Positions 53,085 to 61,849 of a stretch of DNA of 64,000 nucleotides are shown here, piece by piece. A model generated the notes under the pieces. The model did not search any database. It saw nothing but the letters and a program-made list of their open reading frames with translations, and was not told where the DNA came from. Made by a program: the position numbers and the translations under genes. The stretch's first letter is position 1. The number at the start of each line of letters is the position of its first letter. Source of the stretch: Alphaproteobacteria bacterium (lineage in GTDB: Bacteria > Pseudomonadota > Alphaproteobacteria > Reyranellales > Reyranellaceae); NCBI GenBank assembly GCA_019635875.1, contig JAHBYP010000012.1:31001-95000 (forward strand), written 5' to 3'.

Positions 53085-54077
53085 ATGCCCCAGATCCTCG
53101 TCGAGGCGCTGGCCAAGACCTATCGCGTCGCCGAACGCGCGCCAGGTCTCACCGGCGCGCTGCGCGGCCTCGTGCGCCGACGCTGGCGCGAGATCCACGC
53201 GCTGGCCGGCGTCTCCTTCAATCTCGAGGCGGGCGAGCTGCTGGCCTTCATCGGGCCCAACGGTGCGGGCAAGTCGACCACTGTCAAGATCCTGTCAGGC
53301 ATCTTGAGGCCGACGAGCGGTCGGGTCGAGGTTGACGGCCTCGTGCCCTACGAGGATCGCATCCGTCACGTCGTGGGCATCGGCGTCGTGTTCGGCCAGC
53401 GCAGCCAGCTGTGGTGGGACCTGCCGGTGCTCGACGGCTTCGATCTGCTGGCCGACATCTACCGCGTCGAGCCCGCGCGCTATCGTCGCCGGCGCGACGA
53501 GCTGGTCGCCATGCTGCGGCTCGAGTCGCTGCTGGCCCAGCCGGTGCGCCAGCTGTCGCTGGGCCAGCGCATGCGCGCGGAGTTCGCCGCCGCGCTGCTG
53601 CACGACCCGCGGATCCTGTTCCTCGACGAGCCGACGATCGGCCTCGATGCGCCATCGAAGCTCGCTGTGCGCGACTTCGTGCGCCGGCTCAATCGCGAGC
53701 AGGGCGTGACCGTGCTGCTGACGACGCACGACATGCACGACGTCGAGGCGCTGGCCGAGCGGGTCATCGTCATCGGCCATGGCCGCGTTCTCACCGACAG
53801 CCCGTTCGCCAGCCTGCGATCCGGCGTCTTCGCCGAGCGCCGCCTGCACATCGACTTCGCCGGCCCCGCCCCCGAGATCGACATGCCCGGCGTCACGGTG
53901 CGCTCGCGCGACGCGCGCTCGCTCGAGCTGGCCTTCAATCCGGTGGACATCCCGACACCGCAGCTGATCGCCGCGATCACCGCGCAGCACCCCGTCGAGG
54001 ACATCCATGTCGACGAGGTCGCCATCGAGGAGGTGATCGCGCGCTTTTACGCCCTGCACGACGCGCACGAGACATGA
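53085..54077 (+). CDS. ABC-2-type transporter ATP-binding protein
   Basis: 330-residue ATPase: Walker A GPNGAGKST at 57-65, a Q-loop-like FGQRSQLWWDLPV, signature LSLGQRMRAE, Walker B ILFLDEPTIGLD, and switch His in TTHDMHDVEALAE. The C-terminal 90 residues are an extra beta-rich domain. Resembles COG4586 ATPases, which pair with two permeases of the kind encoded next. Its stop overlaps the first permease start (ATGA). Exported substrate unknown. Confidence 0.93.
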   Translation: MPQILVEALAKTYRVAERAPGLTGALRGLVRRRWREIHALAGVSFNLEAGELLAFIGPNGAGKSTTVKILSGILRPTSGRVEVDGLVPYEDRIRHVVGIGVVFGQRSQLWWDLPVLDGFDLLADIYRVEPARYRRRRDELVAMLRLESLLAQPVRQLSLGQRMRAEFAAALLHDPRILFLDEPTIGLDAPSKLAVRDFVRRLNREQGVTVLLTTHDMHDVEALAERVIVIGHGRVLTDSPFASLRSGVFAERRLHIDFAGPAPEIDMPGVTVRSRDARSLELAFNPVDIPTPQLIAAITAQHPVEDIHVDEVAIEEVIARFYALHDAHET

Positions 54078-54904
54078 CGATGCTGCCGCTGCGCCCCTAC
54101 CTCGCGGCCTTCCGCGCGCGCTTCCAGCTCCTGCTCGAGTACCGCGTCGCGGCGCTGGCGGGATTCGCCACACAGCTCTGGTGGGGCGGCATCCGCATCA
54201 TGGTGTTCGCCGCCTTCTACGGCGCCCACGCGGCGGCGGCGCCGATCAGCCTGGCCGACGCCATCACCTATGTCTGGCTGGGTCAGGCGCTGCTGGCGCT
54301 GCAGCCCTGGGTCGCCGACCCGGAGATCGGCCACGCGATCCGCACCGGCGGCATCGGCTACGACCGCCTGCGCCCGCTCGACGCCTACGGCTTCTGGTAC
54401 GCGCGCACGCTGGGATGGATGCTGGCGCGCGCCCTGCCGCGCGCGCTGCTGATGGTGCTGGCCGCGGGCATCATCCTGCCGCTCGTGGGGCTCGATGAAT
54501 GGGCGTGGCGCCCGCCGGCCAGTGTCACGGCGGCGCTGCTCTTCATCCCCGCCTTCGTGCTGATGACGGCGCTGGCAGCCGCCGTGCTGATGCTCGCCAA
54601 CGTCGTCGTCGCCGCGAGCCTCAACGAGCGCGGCGTGAACTCGATCCTGACGCCCCTGGTGATCGTCCTCTCCGGCAGCCTGCTGCCGCTGAACTTCTAT
54701 CCCGACGCGTGGCAATCGTGGCTGCACCTGCAGCCGCTGGCGGGCATCGTCGACATCCCGTTCCGCATCTATTTCGCCGATCTCGCCGGCGGCGCGGCGG
54801 CGCAGGGACTGGCACTGCAGGCAGGCTGGACGGCGGTGCTCATCGGTATCGGCCGTCTCGCCATGGCGCGCATGATGCGCCGGCTCGAGATGCAGGGCGG
54901 CTGA
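54074..54904 (+). CDS. ABC-2-type permease, first subunit
   Basis: 276-residue membrane protein with six helices, of the COG4587 type. WWGGIRIMVFAAFYG and YVWLGQALLALQPW near the start and NVVVAASLNERGVNSILTPLVIVLSG, with the SGSLLPLNFYP stretch, near the end are typical. Overlaps the ATPase gene by four bases. The upstream open frame is a shadow of the ATPase gene. Confidence 0.9.
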   Translation: MTMLPLRPYLAAFRARFQLLLEYRVAALAGFATQLWWGGIRIMVFAAFYGAHAAAAPISLADAITYVWLGQALLALQPWVADPEIGHAIRTGGIGYDRLRPLDAYGFWYARTLGWMLARALPRALLMVLAAGIILPLVGLDEWAWRPPASVTAALLFIPAFVLMTALAAAVLMLANVVVAASLNERGVNSILTPLVIVLSGSLLPLNFYPDAWQSWLHLQPLAGIVDIPFRIYFADLAGGAAAQGLALQAGWTAVLIGIGRLAMARMMRRLEMQGG

Positions 54905-54906
54905 CC

Positions 54907-55710
54907 GTGAACGCGCTCGCTCTCTACGGCCGCTACGTCTCCGCTTCGCTGCGTGCCCAGGCGCAGTATCCGGCGGCGACCCTGATGCTGATCCTCGGCC
55001 AGTGCGCGGCGACGTCGATCGAGATCCTGGGCGTGTACGCGCTGTTCAGCCGCTTCGGCTCGGTCGGCGGCTGGAGCTTCGGCGAGGCGGCGCTGTTCTA
55101 CGCGCTGGTCAACATCACTTTCTCGCTCGCCGACATGCTCACCCGCGGCTTCGAGGTGTTCGGCACCGACTTCGTGCGCACCGGCGCCTTCGACCGGGTG
55201 CTGCTGCGCCCGCGCGCCGCCGCGCTGCAGCTGGCCGGCCACGAGGTACGGCTGTCGCGGCTGGGGCGCCTGATCCAGGGCGTCGTCGTGCTGGCGATCG
55301 CCAGCAGGCTGGTGCCGATCGACTGGGACGGGCCGGCGATCGCGATGGCCATCTGGGCCGTGACCGGCGGCGTCGCGCTGTTCTTCGGCATGCTGGTGCT
55401 GCAGGCGACGATGGCCTTCTGGACCGTCGAGAGCCTGGAGATCGCCAACGTGCTGACCTATGGCGGCGTGCAGGCGGCGCAGTATCCGCTCAACATCTAC
55501 GCCACGTGGTTCCGCCGCCTGCTGACCTTCGGCGTGCCGCTGGCCTGTGTCGCCTACTACCCGGTGCTCGCAATCCTGAAGCGGCCCGATCCGCTGGGCG
55601 CACCGGACTGGCTGCTGCCGTTCACGCCGCTGGCCGGCTTCGCCTTCCTCGCGCTGTCGTTCCTTGCCTGGCGCGCCGGCGTGGCACGGTACGCCTCGAC
55701 CGGCAGCTAG
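54907..55710 (+). CDS. ABC-2-type permease, second subunit
   Basis: 267-residue membrane protein with six helices (COG3694 type): NITFSLADMLTRGFEVFGTDFVRTGAFDRVLLRP and QYPLNIYATWFRRLLTFGVPLA are family blocks. Starts at GTG two bases after the first permease stop. Its TAG stop lies inside CTAG, shared with the TAG stop of the convergent amidohydrolase. Together with the two upstream genes it makes a complete exporter. Confidence 0.9.
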   Translation: MNALALYGRYVSASLRAQAQYPAATLMLILGQCAATSIEILGVYALFSRFGSVGGWSFGEAALFYALVNITFSLADMLTRGFEVFGTDFVRTGAFDRVLLRPRAAALQLAGHEVRLSRLGRLIQGVVVLAIASRLVPIDWDGPAIAMAIWAVTGGVALFFGMLVLQATMAFWTVESLEIANVLTYGGVQAAQYPLNIYATWFRRLLTFGVPLACVAYYPVLAILKRPDPLGAPDWLLPFTPLAGFAFLALSFLAWRAGVARYASTGS

Positions 55711-56942
55711 AACGCAGGCGCCTGCGGCTTGGACCAAGGATCGCGCCTGTCGGACACGATCACACCTTCCTTCAGCACCAGCTGAAGCCGCCGCACGTTG
55801 TTGATGTCCTCGAGCGGATTGCCATCGACCACGATCAGGTCGGCGAGCTTGCCCACCTCGATGGTCCCCAGCTCGTGGCCTACGCCGCAGATGGCGGCAC
55901 CATTGCGGGTCGCCGCAACCAGCGCCTGCCACGGCGTCGCGCCGGAGCGCACCCAGAGCCCGAGCTCGAGCAGCGCGGCCTCCTTGAGCGGCCGGATATC
56001 CGAGCCCAGCGCCATCTTCACGCCCGCCTTGAGCGCCTTCTCGAAGCCGACGCGATGGACGTCCGACGCCGCATCGGCGCGACAGCACAGGTCATACGCC
56101 ATGTTGCGCTGCTCGACCCAGCGCCGCTCCCAATCGTTGGTCGCCTGGCCGGGCGTGAGATGGCTGATCGCGAGTGTCGGCACGTACCAGGTGTCGTGCT
56201 TGAGGAAGAGCTCGATGCACTCGTCGTCCATGATGTAGCCGTGCTCGACGCTGTGCGCACCCAGCCGGATCGCGTTCTTCACGGCATCGGGATTGGTCGC
56301 ATGCGCCATCACCTTGAACTCGCGCAGCCGGCAGATCGCGAACGCGGCCTCCAGCTCGTCCTCCAGCAGGAAGGAGTTCTGGTGTCGATCCCAGGCGGGC
56401 CCGAGGATTCCGCCTGACAGGTTGAGCTTGATGTGGTCGACGCCGTTCTTGATCTCCTCGCGAATGGCTTTGACGAAGCCGTAGGGCCCGTCGCATTCCA
56501 GCGCATGCCCGGAGGTCAGGAAGTGGCCGCCGGTGGTCGTGAGGAAGTGGCCCGAGGCGAACAGGCGCGGTCCGACATACTGGCCCGAGTCGAAAGCACG
56601 CTTCCAGGCGACGTCCATGTAGCTGTGCGACCCGGCGCAGCGAAATCCGACGATGCCGGACTCGGTCAGCGCCGACATCAGCCGATGGCCGAACAGCGTG
56701 ACCTGATCGGCCACCGGCATCTGGGTGACCGAGTAGTAGTCCGGATGGACGTGGACGTCCCATAGCCCGGGCATCAAGTAGGCGCCACGCAGGTCGACCA
56801 CCGTCGTATCGCGGGCTTCGGAAATGCCACCGTCGTTGCGGATCTCGCGGATGCGACCGCCCTCGATCAGCACCGCTGCTCGTTCAACCGCTCTGGGTTG
56901 GACGCAGTCGATAAGCGTCGCGTTCGTCAGCAGAGTGCGCAT
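55707..56942 (-). CDS. amidohydrolase (metal-dependent, imidazolonepropionase/prolidase-like)
   Basis: 411-residue amidohydrolase-superfamily enzyme. WDVHVHPDY supplies the first metal His pair, HIKLNLSGG the Lys (possibly carboxylated), AHATN and VEHGYI further His ligands, and LGSDIRP the catalytic Asp; ADLIVVDGNPLEDI closes the C-terminal beta-sandwich. Cytoplasmic, no signal peptide. Start MRTLLTNATLID is the family start; the frame continues upstream to 57011. Convergent with the ABC permease, sharing four bases. Substrate unknown; imidazolone, Xaa-Pro dipeptide and related amides are all handled by relatives. Confidence 0.85.
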   Translation of the reverse strand: MRTLLTNATLIDCVQPRAVERAAVLIEGGRIREIRNDGGISEARDTTVVDLRGAYLMPGLWDVHVHPDYYSVTQMPVADQVTLFGHRLMSALTESGIVGFRCAGSHSYMDVAWKRAFDSGQYVGPRLFASGHFLTTTGGHFLTSGHALECDGPYGFVKAIREEIKNGVDHIKLNLSGGILGPAWDRHQNSFLLEDELEAAFAICRLREFKVMAHATNPDAVKNAIRLGAHSVEHGYIMDDECIELFLKHDTWYVPTLAISHLTPGQATNDWERRWVEQRNMAYDLCCRADAASDVHRVGFEKALKAGVKMALGSDIRPLKEAALLELGLWVRSGATPWQALVAATRNGAAICGVGHELGTIEVGKLADLIVVDGNPLEDINNVRRLQLVLKEGVIVSDRRDPWSKPQAPAF

Positions 56943-57026
56943 GAGGGTTCGCCGCCAGGGGTTGCTCGGCAATGATGCCGATTCTGGCCGCATGTGTCTT
57001 CCACACAACACAAGGGCGACAGCACA

Positions 57027-57479
57027 TCAGAAGTCGAGCGGCGCGTTGTCGACGACCTCCTTCATCACGAAGAAGGTGCGTGTCTGACGCACGCCAGGCA
57101 GCGCGATCAGCTGCTCGCCGTGGATGCGGTTGAAATCGGCCATGTCGCCGACCCTGATCTTCAGGAAGTAGTCGAAATCCCCTGCCACCAGATGGCAATC
57201 CAGCACGAACCTCAGCTTCGCCGCTGCCTTCTCGAACTGGGCGAAGCTCTCGGGCGTGGAGCGATCGAGCACCACGCCGACCATGACCAGCGCGCCGCGG
57301 CCGACCTTGCGCGGGTCGACCATGGCCCGCACCTGAGCGATCAAGCCCTCCTCGAACAACCGCTGCGTACGTCGGTGGCAGGTCGCGGCGCTGATGCCGA
57401 CCTTCCCGGCCAGCTCGGCATTGCTCAGGCGGCCGTTGGCCTGCAGCAGCCGCAGCATCTTGTGATCGACGCGATCGAT
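57027..57479 (-). CDS. acdR: AcdR-type Lrp/AsnC regulator, probable AUC start
   Basis: About 150-residue Lrp-family protein: helix-turn-helix (LSNAELAGKVGISAATCHRRTQRL) and RAM domain (FVLDCHLVAGDFDYFLKIRVGD). Divergent from acdS, the usual place for the ACC-deaminase activator AcdR. The only canonical start in frame is ATG 57458, which would remove most of the first helix. Upstream the frame continues as IDRVDHKMLRLLQANGR, exactly the family N-terminus, with AGGAGG five bases before an ATC codon at 57479. I therefore place the start at ATC (or, less likely, GTC just before it). Confidence 0.85.
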   Translation of the reverse strand: MDRVDHKMLRLLQANGRLSNAELAGKVGISAATCHRRTQRLFEEGLIAQVRAMVDPRKVGRGALVMVGVVLDRSTPESFAQFEKAAAKLRFVLDCHLVAGDFDYFLKIRVGDMADFNRIHGEQLIALPGVRQTRTFFVMKEVVDNAPLDF

Positions 57480-57621
57480 GACAGCCTCCTGGACGATTCT
57501 TCCGAATTCTTAGCACTGAATGATCTCTTTCTCAATTCTCCTGCTCCAGAGTGGAAGGAGATCGCAAGAACTGCAGCTTCTTCGAGAGCACCTTCAGTGG
57601 GAGATTTGCTATCAATTCACC
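57480..57621. promoter_or_regulatory. acdR-acdS divergent regulatory region
   Basis: 142 bases between the two genes, richer in A and T than the flanks (GAATTCTTAGCACTGAATGA and TTTCTCAATTCTC). It holds the acdR ribosome site AGGAGG (57485-57490) and GGAAGGAG (57553-57560). In studied rhizobia and Azospirillum AcdR binds an Lrp box between acdR and acdS; I see AT-rich partial palindromes around GAATTC but cannot fix a box. No sure -35/-10 is assigned. Confidence 0.5.
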
Positions 57622-58635
57622 ATGCTTGAGACCTTCCCGCGCTACCCCCTCACCTTCGGTCCCACCCACATCGAGAAGCTGGAGCGACTGTCGGCCCACC
57701 TCGGCGGCCAGGTCGAGCTCTACGCCAAGCGCGAGGACTGCAATTCCGGCCTTGCCTTCGGCGGCAACAAGCTGCGCAAGCTCGAGTACATCATTCCGGA
57801 TGCGCTGGCTTCCAACGCCGATACGCTGGTCTCCATCGGCGGCGTGCAGTCCAACCACACCCGCATGGTGGCGGCCGTCGCGGCCAAGATCGGCATGAAG
57901 TGCCGACTGGTTCAGGAGAGCTGGGTGCCGCACGAGGACGCCGTCTACGACCGCGTCGGCAACATCATGCTGAGCCGCGTCATGGGCGCCGACGTGCGGC
58001 TGGTCGATGACGGCTTCGACATCGGCATCCGCAAGAGCTGGCAGGAGGCGATCGACGACGTGAAGGCCAAGGGCGGCAAGCCCTACGCCATCCCCGCCGG
58101 CGCCTCGGTGCACAAGTACGGCGGCCTGGGCTATGTCGGCTTCGCCGAGGAAGTGCGCGAGCAGGAGAAGGCACTGGGCTTCGCCTTCGACTACATCGTG
58201 GTCTGCACGGTGACCGGCTCGACCCATGCCGGCATGGTCGTAGGCTTCGCCAAGGACGGCCGCCAACGCAAGGTGATCGGCATCGACGCCTCGGGCACGC
58301 CGGCGCAGACCAAGGCGCAGGTCCTGCAGATCGCGCGCGACACCGCCAGGCTGGTCAAGCTCGGCAAGCAGATCGAGGACGACGACGTCGTGCTGATCGA
58401 GGACTACGCCTACCCCGCCTACGGCGTACCGTCGGAGGAGACCAAGGAGGCGATCCGCCTGACCGCCCGCCTCGAGGGCATGATCACGGACCCGGTCTAC
58501 GAGGGCAAATCGATGCAGGGCACCATCGACCTCGTGAAGAAGGGCTTCTTTCCCAAGGGCGCGAAGATCCTCTACGCCCATCTCGGCGGTGCGCCGGCGC
58601 TCAACGGCTACGGCTACGCTTTCCGCAACGGCTGA
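57622..58635 (+). CDS. acdS: 1-aminocyclopropane-1-carboxylate deaminase
   Basis: 337-residue PLP enzyme that splits the plant ethylene precursor ACC into 2-oxobutyrate and ammonia. The residues that separate true ACC deaminase from D-cysteine desulfhydrase are present: PLP Lys50 (FGGNKLRKLEY), Tyr293-Glu294 (DPVYEGKS) and Leu321 (HLGGAPALNG), equivalent to Lys51, Tyr294, Glu295 and Leu322 of the Pseudomonas enzyme. Length is standard. Divergent AcdR regulator. Points to plant-root association and to use of ACC as a nitrogen source. Confidence 0.97.
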   Translation: MLETFPRYPLTFGPTHIEKLERLSAHLGGQVELYAKREDCNSGLAFGGNKLRKLEYIIPDALASNADTLVSIGGVQSNHTRMVAAVAAKIGMKCRLVQESWVPHEDAVYDRVGNIMLSRVMGADVRLVDDGFDIGIRKSWQEAIDDVKAKGGKPYAIPAGASVHKYGGLGYVGFAEEVREQEKALGFAFDYIVVCTVTGSTHAGMVVGFAKDGRQRKVIGIDASGTPAQTKAQVLQIARDTARLVKLGKQIEDDDVVLIEDYAYPAYGVPSEETKEAIRLTARLEGMITDPVYEGKSMQGTIDLVKKGFFPKGAKILYAHLGGAPALNGYGYAFRNG

Positions 58636-58883
58636 CTTGCCATGGCCGCCCTCCTGCTGTGTGCGCTTCCCGACGGAAGCCGGGGTGCGCGGTCATGGAT
58701 ACTCGGCCATGTGACGCTCCTCGCCTCGAGATCAGAAGCAGTCCTCAGGTTCGCCGGCAGCGGGAAGGGTCGTGCCGGCTCCCTGCCCCCTGCAGAGCAG
58801 ACATCCCACTCTCCGTTGTTGTCCTGCGATGCCGGAGGTCCTTGAATGGCGCAAACGCCTGCTCGATGGAGAGACGCCAAGCC

Positions 58884-59891
58884 ATGGTCAAGACAGTGCT
58901 GTACGCGGAGAAGCTCTACGACGACGACAAGGTCGAGCGCGAGGTGTTCGGGCCCGACGTCCGCGTGGTGTGGCGCAACGTCGACAATCTCTCGCTGCTC
59001 GAGGACCGCGACTGCGCGGATGTCGATGGCCTGCTGGTGATGCGTCACGCGGTGACCGCCGAGCACTTCGCCAGGTTTCCCAAGCTCGCCTGCATCGTGC
59101 GCATGGGCGTCGGCTACGACAAGATCGACCGCAAGGCGGCCGAGGCCTGCAAGGTGATGGTGTGCAATGTGCCGGACTACGGCACGACCGAAGTAGCCGA
59201 CCATGCACTGGCGCTGGCCTTGGCGTTGCGTCGCGGCATCGCGCTGCACCTCGAGGCGCAGCGCCGGCCGCAGCCCGCGCGGTGGAGCTATGTGCGCGAC
59301 TCGCTGCTCAAGCGCAACGGCGTGCAAACCTTCGGCATCGTCGGACTGGGTCGCATCGGCACGGCGGCAGCACTGCGCGCCAAGGCGTTCCAGTTCCGCG
59401 TCGTCGTCTACGACCCCTATATGCCGAACGGTACGGAGCTGGGCGTCGGCGTCGAGCGCGTGCGCTCGCTCGAGGCGCTGATGGAGCAAACCGACACGCT
59501 GTCGATCCACGCGCCGCTGACGCCGGAGACGCGCGGCATGATCTCGCGCGCCATGCTCGAGCGCATGCCGAAGGGCGGCGTGGTGGTGAACACGGCGCGC
59601 GGGCCGATCGTCGACGTCGACGCGCTTGCCGACCTGCTCAAGCGCGGCCATCTCGCCGGCGTCGGCCTCGACGTGCTGCCCGTCGAGCCGCCGGTCGAGC
59701 CCATCCCCGAATTGCTGCGTGCCTACCGTGCGCGCGAGCCGTGGTGCGAAGGGCGCCTGATCATCACGCCGCACTCCGCCTTCTTCACGCCCGAGGCCTG
59801 GGACAACACGCGGCGGCTGGCGGCTGAAACCATGCACGCGGCACTGGTCGGCCCGCGGCCGCAGAACGTGATCACCCCCGACATGTTCTGA
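58884..59891 (+). CDS. D-isomer-specific 2-hydroxyacid dehydrogenase (CtBP-like)
   Basis: 335-residue NAD-dependent dehydrogenase. GIVGLGRIGTAAALRAKAF is the nucleotide loop, with catalytic Arg in NTARGPIVD, Glu in VLPVEPPVEP and His in ITPHSAFFTPEAW. Follows acdS by about 250 bases; the gap contains one short open frame (58642-58845) I do not trust. It could reduce a 2-oxo acid such as the 2-oxobutyrate made by AcdS, but this is only suggested by position. Followed by a strong bidirectional hairpin. Confidence 0.9.
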   Translation: MVKTVLYAEKLYDDDKVEREVFGPDVRVVWRNVDNLSLLEDRDCADVDGLLVMRHAVTAEHFARFPKLACIVRMGVGYDKIDRKAAEACKVMVCNVPDYGTTEVADHALALALALRRGIALHLEAQRRPQPARWSYVRDSLLKRNGVQTFGIVGLGRIGTAAALRAKAFQFRVVVYDPYMPNGTELGVGVERVRSLEALMEQTDTLSIHAPLTPETRGMISRAMLERMPKGGVVVNTARGPIVDVDALADLLKRGHLAGVGLDVLPVEPPVEPIPELLRAYRAREPWCEGRLIITPHSAFFTPEAWDNTRRLAAETMHAALVGPRPQNVITPDMF

Positions 59892-59905
59892 CCGGCGTAA
59901 ACGCA

Positions 59906-59931
59906 AAGGCCCGCCAGTGATGGCGGGCCTT
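59906..59931. terminator. bidirectional hairpin between convergent genes
   Basis: Perfect 11-base inverted repeat AAGGCCCGCCA / TGGCGGGCCTT with a GTGA loop, located between the dehydrogenase stop (59891) and the stop of the leftward VOC gene (59948). The A/T ends give short U-tracts in both directions, so it can end both transcripts. Confidence 0.85.
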
Positions 59932-59947
59932 CAACGAAGGAACCGGT

Positions 59948-60328
59948 TCAGCCGCCGCGGTGCAGCGCGCAGATCTTGTTGCCGTAGGGATCGCGCAGAT
60001 AGGCGAGATGAAGCGTCACGGCACCGGCCGAACGCGGACCCGGGGGATCCTCGATGCTCTTGCCGCCGTTGGCGACGCCCGCATCGTGGAAGGCCTTCAC
60101 CTTCTCGGGGCTGTCGCAGGCAAAGCCGATGGTGCCGCCATTGGCGTGCGTCGCCTCCTTGCCATCGATCGGCTTGGTGAGGCCGAATGTGCCGGTAGGC
60201 GTGCGGTAGAACACCCGGCCCTTTGGATCGGCCTTGCCCTCCGGTATGCCGATCGCGCCGAGCACTGCATCGTAGAACTTCTTCGACGCCGCAACATCGT
60301 CGGCACCGACAAAAATGTGACTGAACAT
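59948..60328 (-). CDS. VOC-family (glyoxalase-like) protein
   Basis: 126-residue single vicinal-oxygen-chelate domain: FSHIFVGADDVAASKKFYDAVLGAIG, HANGGTIGFACDSPEKVKAFHDA, and YLRDPYGNKICALHRGG. Such proteins form dimers with a metal site of His/Glu; candidate ligands are His4 and the C-terminal region. A strong AGGAGG site precedes the ATG. Function (lyase, resistance or epimerase) cannot be told. Confidence 0.88.
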   Translation of the reverse strand: MFSHIFVGADDVAASKKFYDAVLGAIGIPEGKADPKGRVFYRTPTGTFGLTKPIDGKEATHANGGTIGFACDSPEKVKAFHDAGVANGGKSIEDPPGPRSAGAVTLHLAYLRDPYGNKICALHRGG

Positions 60329-60408
60329 CGTCTCCTCCTTTGGTCCGACGACATTCTACAAGCCAACGCACGCGCTTGCGAAGCCCTGGCGGCGTGGCCA
60401 GCCAGCCT

Positions 60409-61392
60409 TCAGAACCACGACGCCTTGTCGACCTCGTTGCGCAACGCAAGCCCGGCCGCGAAGGCGCGGCAATTGTCCGCCACGATCTGGAAGCGGCGCT
60501 CGTTCAGGTATGGCCCGTGTCCCGCTATGTGCGGCGTGAGCAAGACGTTCGGCATGGCCCAGAGCGGATGATCGCTCGGCAGCGGCTCCTTCTCGTAGAC
60601 GTCGAGTCCGGCACCGGCGATCTCGCCGGCCTGCAGCGCCGCGACCAGGTCATCGAGCCTGGTGGTCATGCCGCGGCCGATGTTGATGAAGATCGCCGTC
60701 CGCTTCATGCGCTGGAAGCGGGCCCGGTTGAAGAAGCCTTCGGTCGACGGCGTGTGCGGCACCGTCAGGATGACGAAGTCGGCGCGCGGCAGCAGGTCGT
60801 CGAGCGCATTCGGCGGATGCAGCTCGGCGACGCCGCTGGGTGCCGCCGTGCGGCGTGCGTCGGTTGCCAGCACGGTCACGCCGAACGCCGCGAGCAGGCG
60901 CGCGGCCTCGGCGCCGATGCCGCCGACACCGACGATCAGGGCCGTCGCTTCGGGCAAGTGCACGACGTCGCCGTCTTCCAGCGGGCTCTTCTTCCACTGC
61001 CGGCGCAGCTGCTGTGGAATGAACTTGTGCAGCCCTCGGGCAAAGGCCAGGACGAAGGCCAGAATGTGCGCGCCGATGTGATCGTTGTAGATCTCGCGGA
61101 AATTCGTCACCCGCACGCAATGGCTGGTCAGCTCGGGGTAGTAGTAGCCGGCCGGAGGCGCCGCCATCGGCGCCTGCAGCCAGCGCAGCTTCGTGGCTTT
61201 CGACAGCAGCTCGTTGCCAAGCCAGCCGAAGGCGGCTTCCGCGTCGACGATCTCGCGTGCGGCGATATCGGAATCTTCAGCAACGACGACACGAGCTTCG
61301 GGCACCGCTTCGGCCAGACGCCTGGCCCAGTCGCGAGTCGTGTCCGTCTGCGGCGGCAGCATGACGAACTTGAAGCAGTTGCTGGCGACCAT
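60409..61392 (-). CDS. D-2-hydroxyacid dehydrogenase
   Basis: 327-residue dehydrogenase of the D-isomer-specific family. LIVGVGGIGAEAARLLAAFG binds NAD(P); the catalytic Arg is in INIGRGM, Glu in LDVYEKEPLP and His in LTPHIAGHGPY. Unlike the one at 58884 it has the GHG substitution typical of GhrA/hydroxypyruvate reductase-like branches. A GAGGAAC site precedes the ATG. It is the nearest coding gene downstream of the rRNA operon. Confidence 0.9.
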   Translation of the reverse strand: MVASNCFKFVMLPPQTDTTRDWARRLAEAVPEARVVVAEDSDIAAREIVDAEAAFGWLGNELLSKATKLRWLQAPMAAPPAGYYYPELTSHCVRVTNFREIYNDHIGAHILAFVLAFARGLHKFIPQQLRRQWKKSPLEDGDVVHLPEATALIVGVGGIGAEAARLLAAFGVTVLATDARRTAAPSGVAELHPPNALDDLLPRADFVILTVPHTPSTEGFFNRARFQRMKRTAIFINIGRGMTTRLDDLVAALQAGEIAGAGLDVYEKEPLPSDHPLWAMPNVLLTPHIAGHGPYLNERRFQIVADNCRAFAAGLALRNEVDKASWF

Positions 61393-61456
61393 GGAGGTTC
61401 CTCAGGTTCACGGGAACGGCTCGGTCGCGAATCTGCCATCAGACGTACGAACGCAC

Positions 61457-61482
61457 AAAGCCCGCCTCTTGTGGCGGGCTTT
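61457..61482 (-). terminator. terminator of the rRNA operon
   Basis: Inverted repeat AAAGCCCGCC / GGCGGGCTTT (10 bases, 6-base loop), immediately after the CCA end of the initiator tRNA on the reverse strand. The TTT end is followed by GTGCG, so the U-tract is short. Position between the rRNA operon and the dehydrogenase gene makes it the operon's end. Confidence 0.85.
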
Positions 61483-61497
61483 GGATGGGCGGTGTGT

Positions 61498-61574
<77 letters not shown>

Positions 61575-61633
61575 GGGATGGTGTGGGGTGGCGTCGTTGA
61601 GAGGAAGCGGAGTTGTTGAGGCGGACTTTGAAG

Positions 61634-61749
61634 GCCTGGCGGCGACCTACTCTCCCGCGTCTTGAGACGCAGTACCATGGGCGCTGAGGGTTTTCACGGC
61701 CGAGTTCGGGATGGGATCGGGTGTTCACCCCTCGCCAGAGCCACCAGGC
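61634..61749 (-). rRNA. rrf: 5S ribosomal RNA
   Basis: About 115 nt on the reverse strand beginning CCTGGTGGCTCTGGCGAGG and ending in GTCGCCGCCAGG, which pair to form helix I; the middle contains the conserved CCGAACTCGGCCGTGAAAAC-type segment. Lies between the 23S gene and the initiator tRNA. Exact ends may shift by a base or two. Confidence 0.95.
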
Positions 61750-61849
61750 CGTCGAAGTCCGCCTGGGGTTGGGGGTCAAGTCTTGAAGGCAGTGAGTGTG
61801 AGCCCGGCAGGGAATGACCGCTGCACGGGACGGCAGAGAAGGAGAAGGA

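Noticed and set aside
58642..58845. 67-codon frame between acdS and the dehydrogenase
   Set aside because: No ribosome-binding site of note, no motif and poor codon pattern.
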